Assembly (NCBI GenBank): GCA_964468125.1
Contig: CAYXVF010000067.1
Span: 1-35,440 of the forward strand
DNA: 35,440 nucleotides
Source: CAYXVF01 sp964468125
Lineage (GTDB): Bacteria > Myxococcota > XYA12-FULL-58-9 > CAYXVF01
Direction: 5' to 3'
In this document: in pieces, positions 35,428-35,440 of the stretch
Layout: every line of letters starts with the position of its first letter
Position numbering within the stretch: the first letter of the stretch is position 1
Program-made: the position numbers and the translations under genes
Notes under the pieces: model-generated
Told to the model about the DNA's origin: nothing
The model's database searches: none
What the model saw: the letters and a program-made list of their open reading frames with translations, nothing else

Positions 35428-35440
35428 CCTCTGGCTGACC

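Overview
The window is a high-GC bacterial chromosome segment, about 35.4 kb, densely coded on both strands. The gene style suggests a Myxococcota or related deltaproteobacterium. Signs are a secreted protein with a MYXO-CTERM-like tail (Cys, hydrophobic segment, Arg run), a very large outer-membrane protein, many two-component and Ser/Thr kinase fragments, many predicted lipoproteins, and frequent 4-nt ATGA/GTGA stop-start overlaps. This taxonomic reading is inference; no rRNA or marker gene is present.

Layout. 1-1561 (+): a membrane protein coupled to a VWA-like lipoprotein. 1575-3966: ppx and apaH, divergent, both concerned with phosphorylated signal or stress nucleotides. 4030-7251 (+): a 1073-aa multi-receiver protein whose histidine-kinase core and two of three receivers lack their phosphotransfer residues, ending in a GGDEF-like domain. 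7264-22148 is a 15-kb run on the minus strand. Read in its own direction it goes DsbD/ScsB-type reductase, panD, a sensor histidine kinase, FecR-domain protein, beta-propeller protein with sorting tail, Ig-like secreted protein, a 1737-aa SdrD-B/beta-barrel protein, an SRPBCC protein and a thioredoxin-like lipoprotein. The stretch 17574-8336 looks like one envelope or surface assembly with its own sensor kinase.

22251-26396: a small beta-barrel-like protein, a TetR regulator, and a translationally coupled cholesterol-oxidase-like GMC oxidoreductase plus M19 dipeptidase. 26431-30856: an orphan MlaC-like protein, then a coupled trio of glycosyltransferase, double-domain PTPS/QueD-like protein and CAP-domain lipoprotein. 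30814-35427 (-): a signalling locus of TPR-membrane-histidine-kinase-like protein, atypical receiver, Ser/Thr kinase and lytic transglycosylase. The last two are visibly broken, and a 100-N assembly gap lies inside the transglycosylase.

The most unusual items are the surface operon (8336-17574), the degenerate phosphorelay scaffold (4030-7251), the PTPS protein with catalytic elements split between two halves (28344-29270), and the TPR-kinase/receiver locus with its decayed partners (30814-35427). No CRISPR array, tRNA, rRNA or insertion sequence was recognised.
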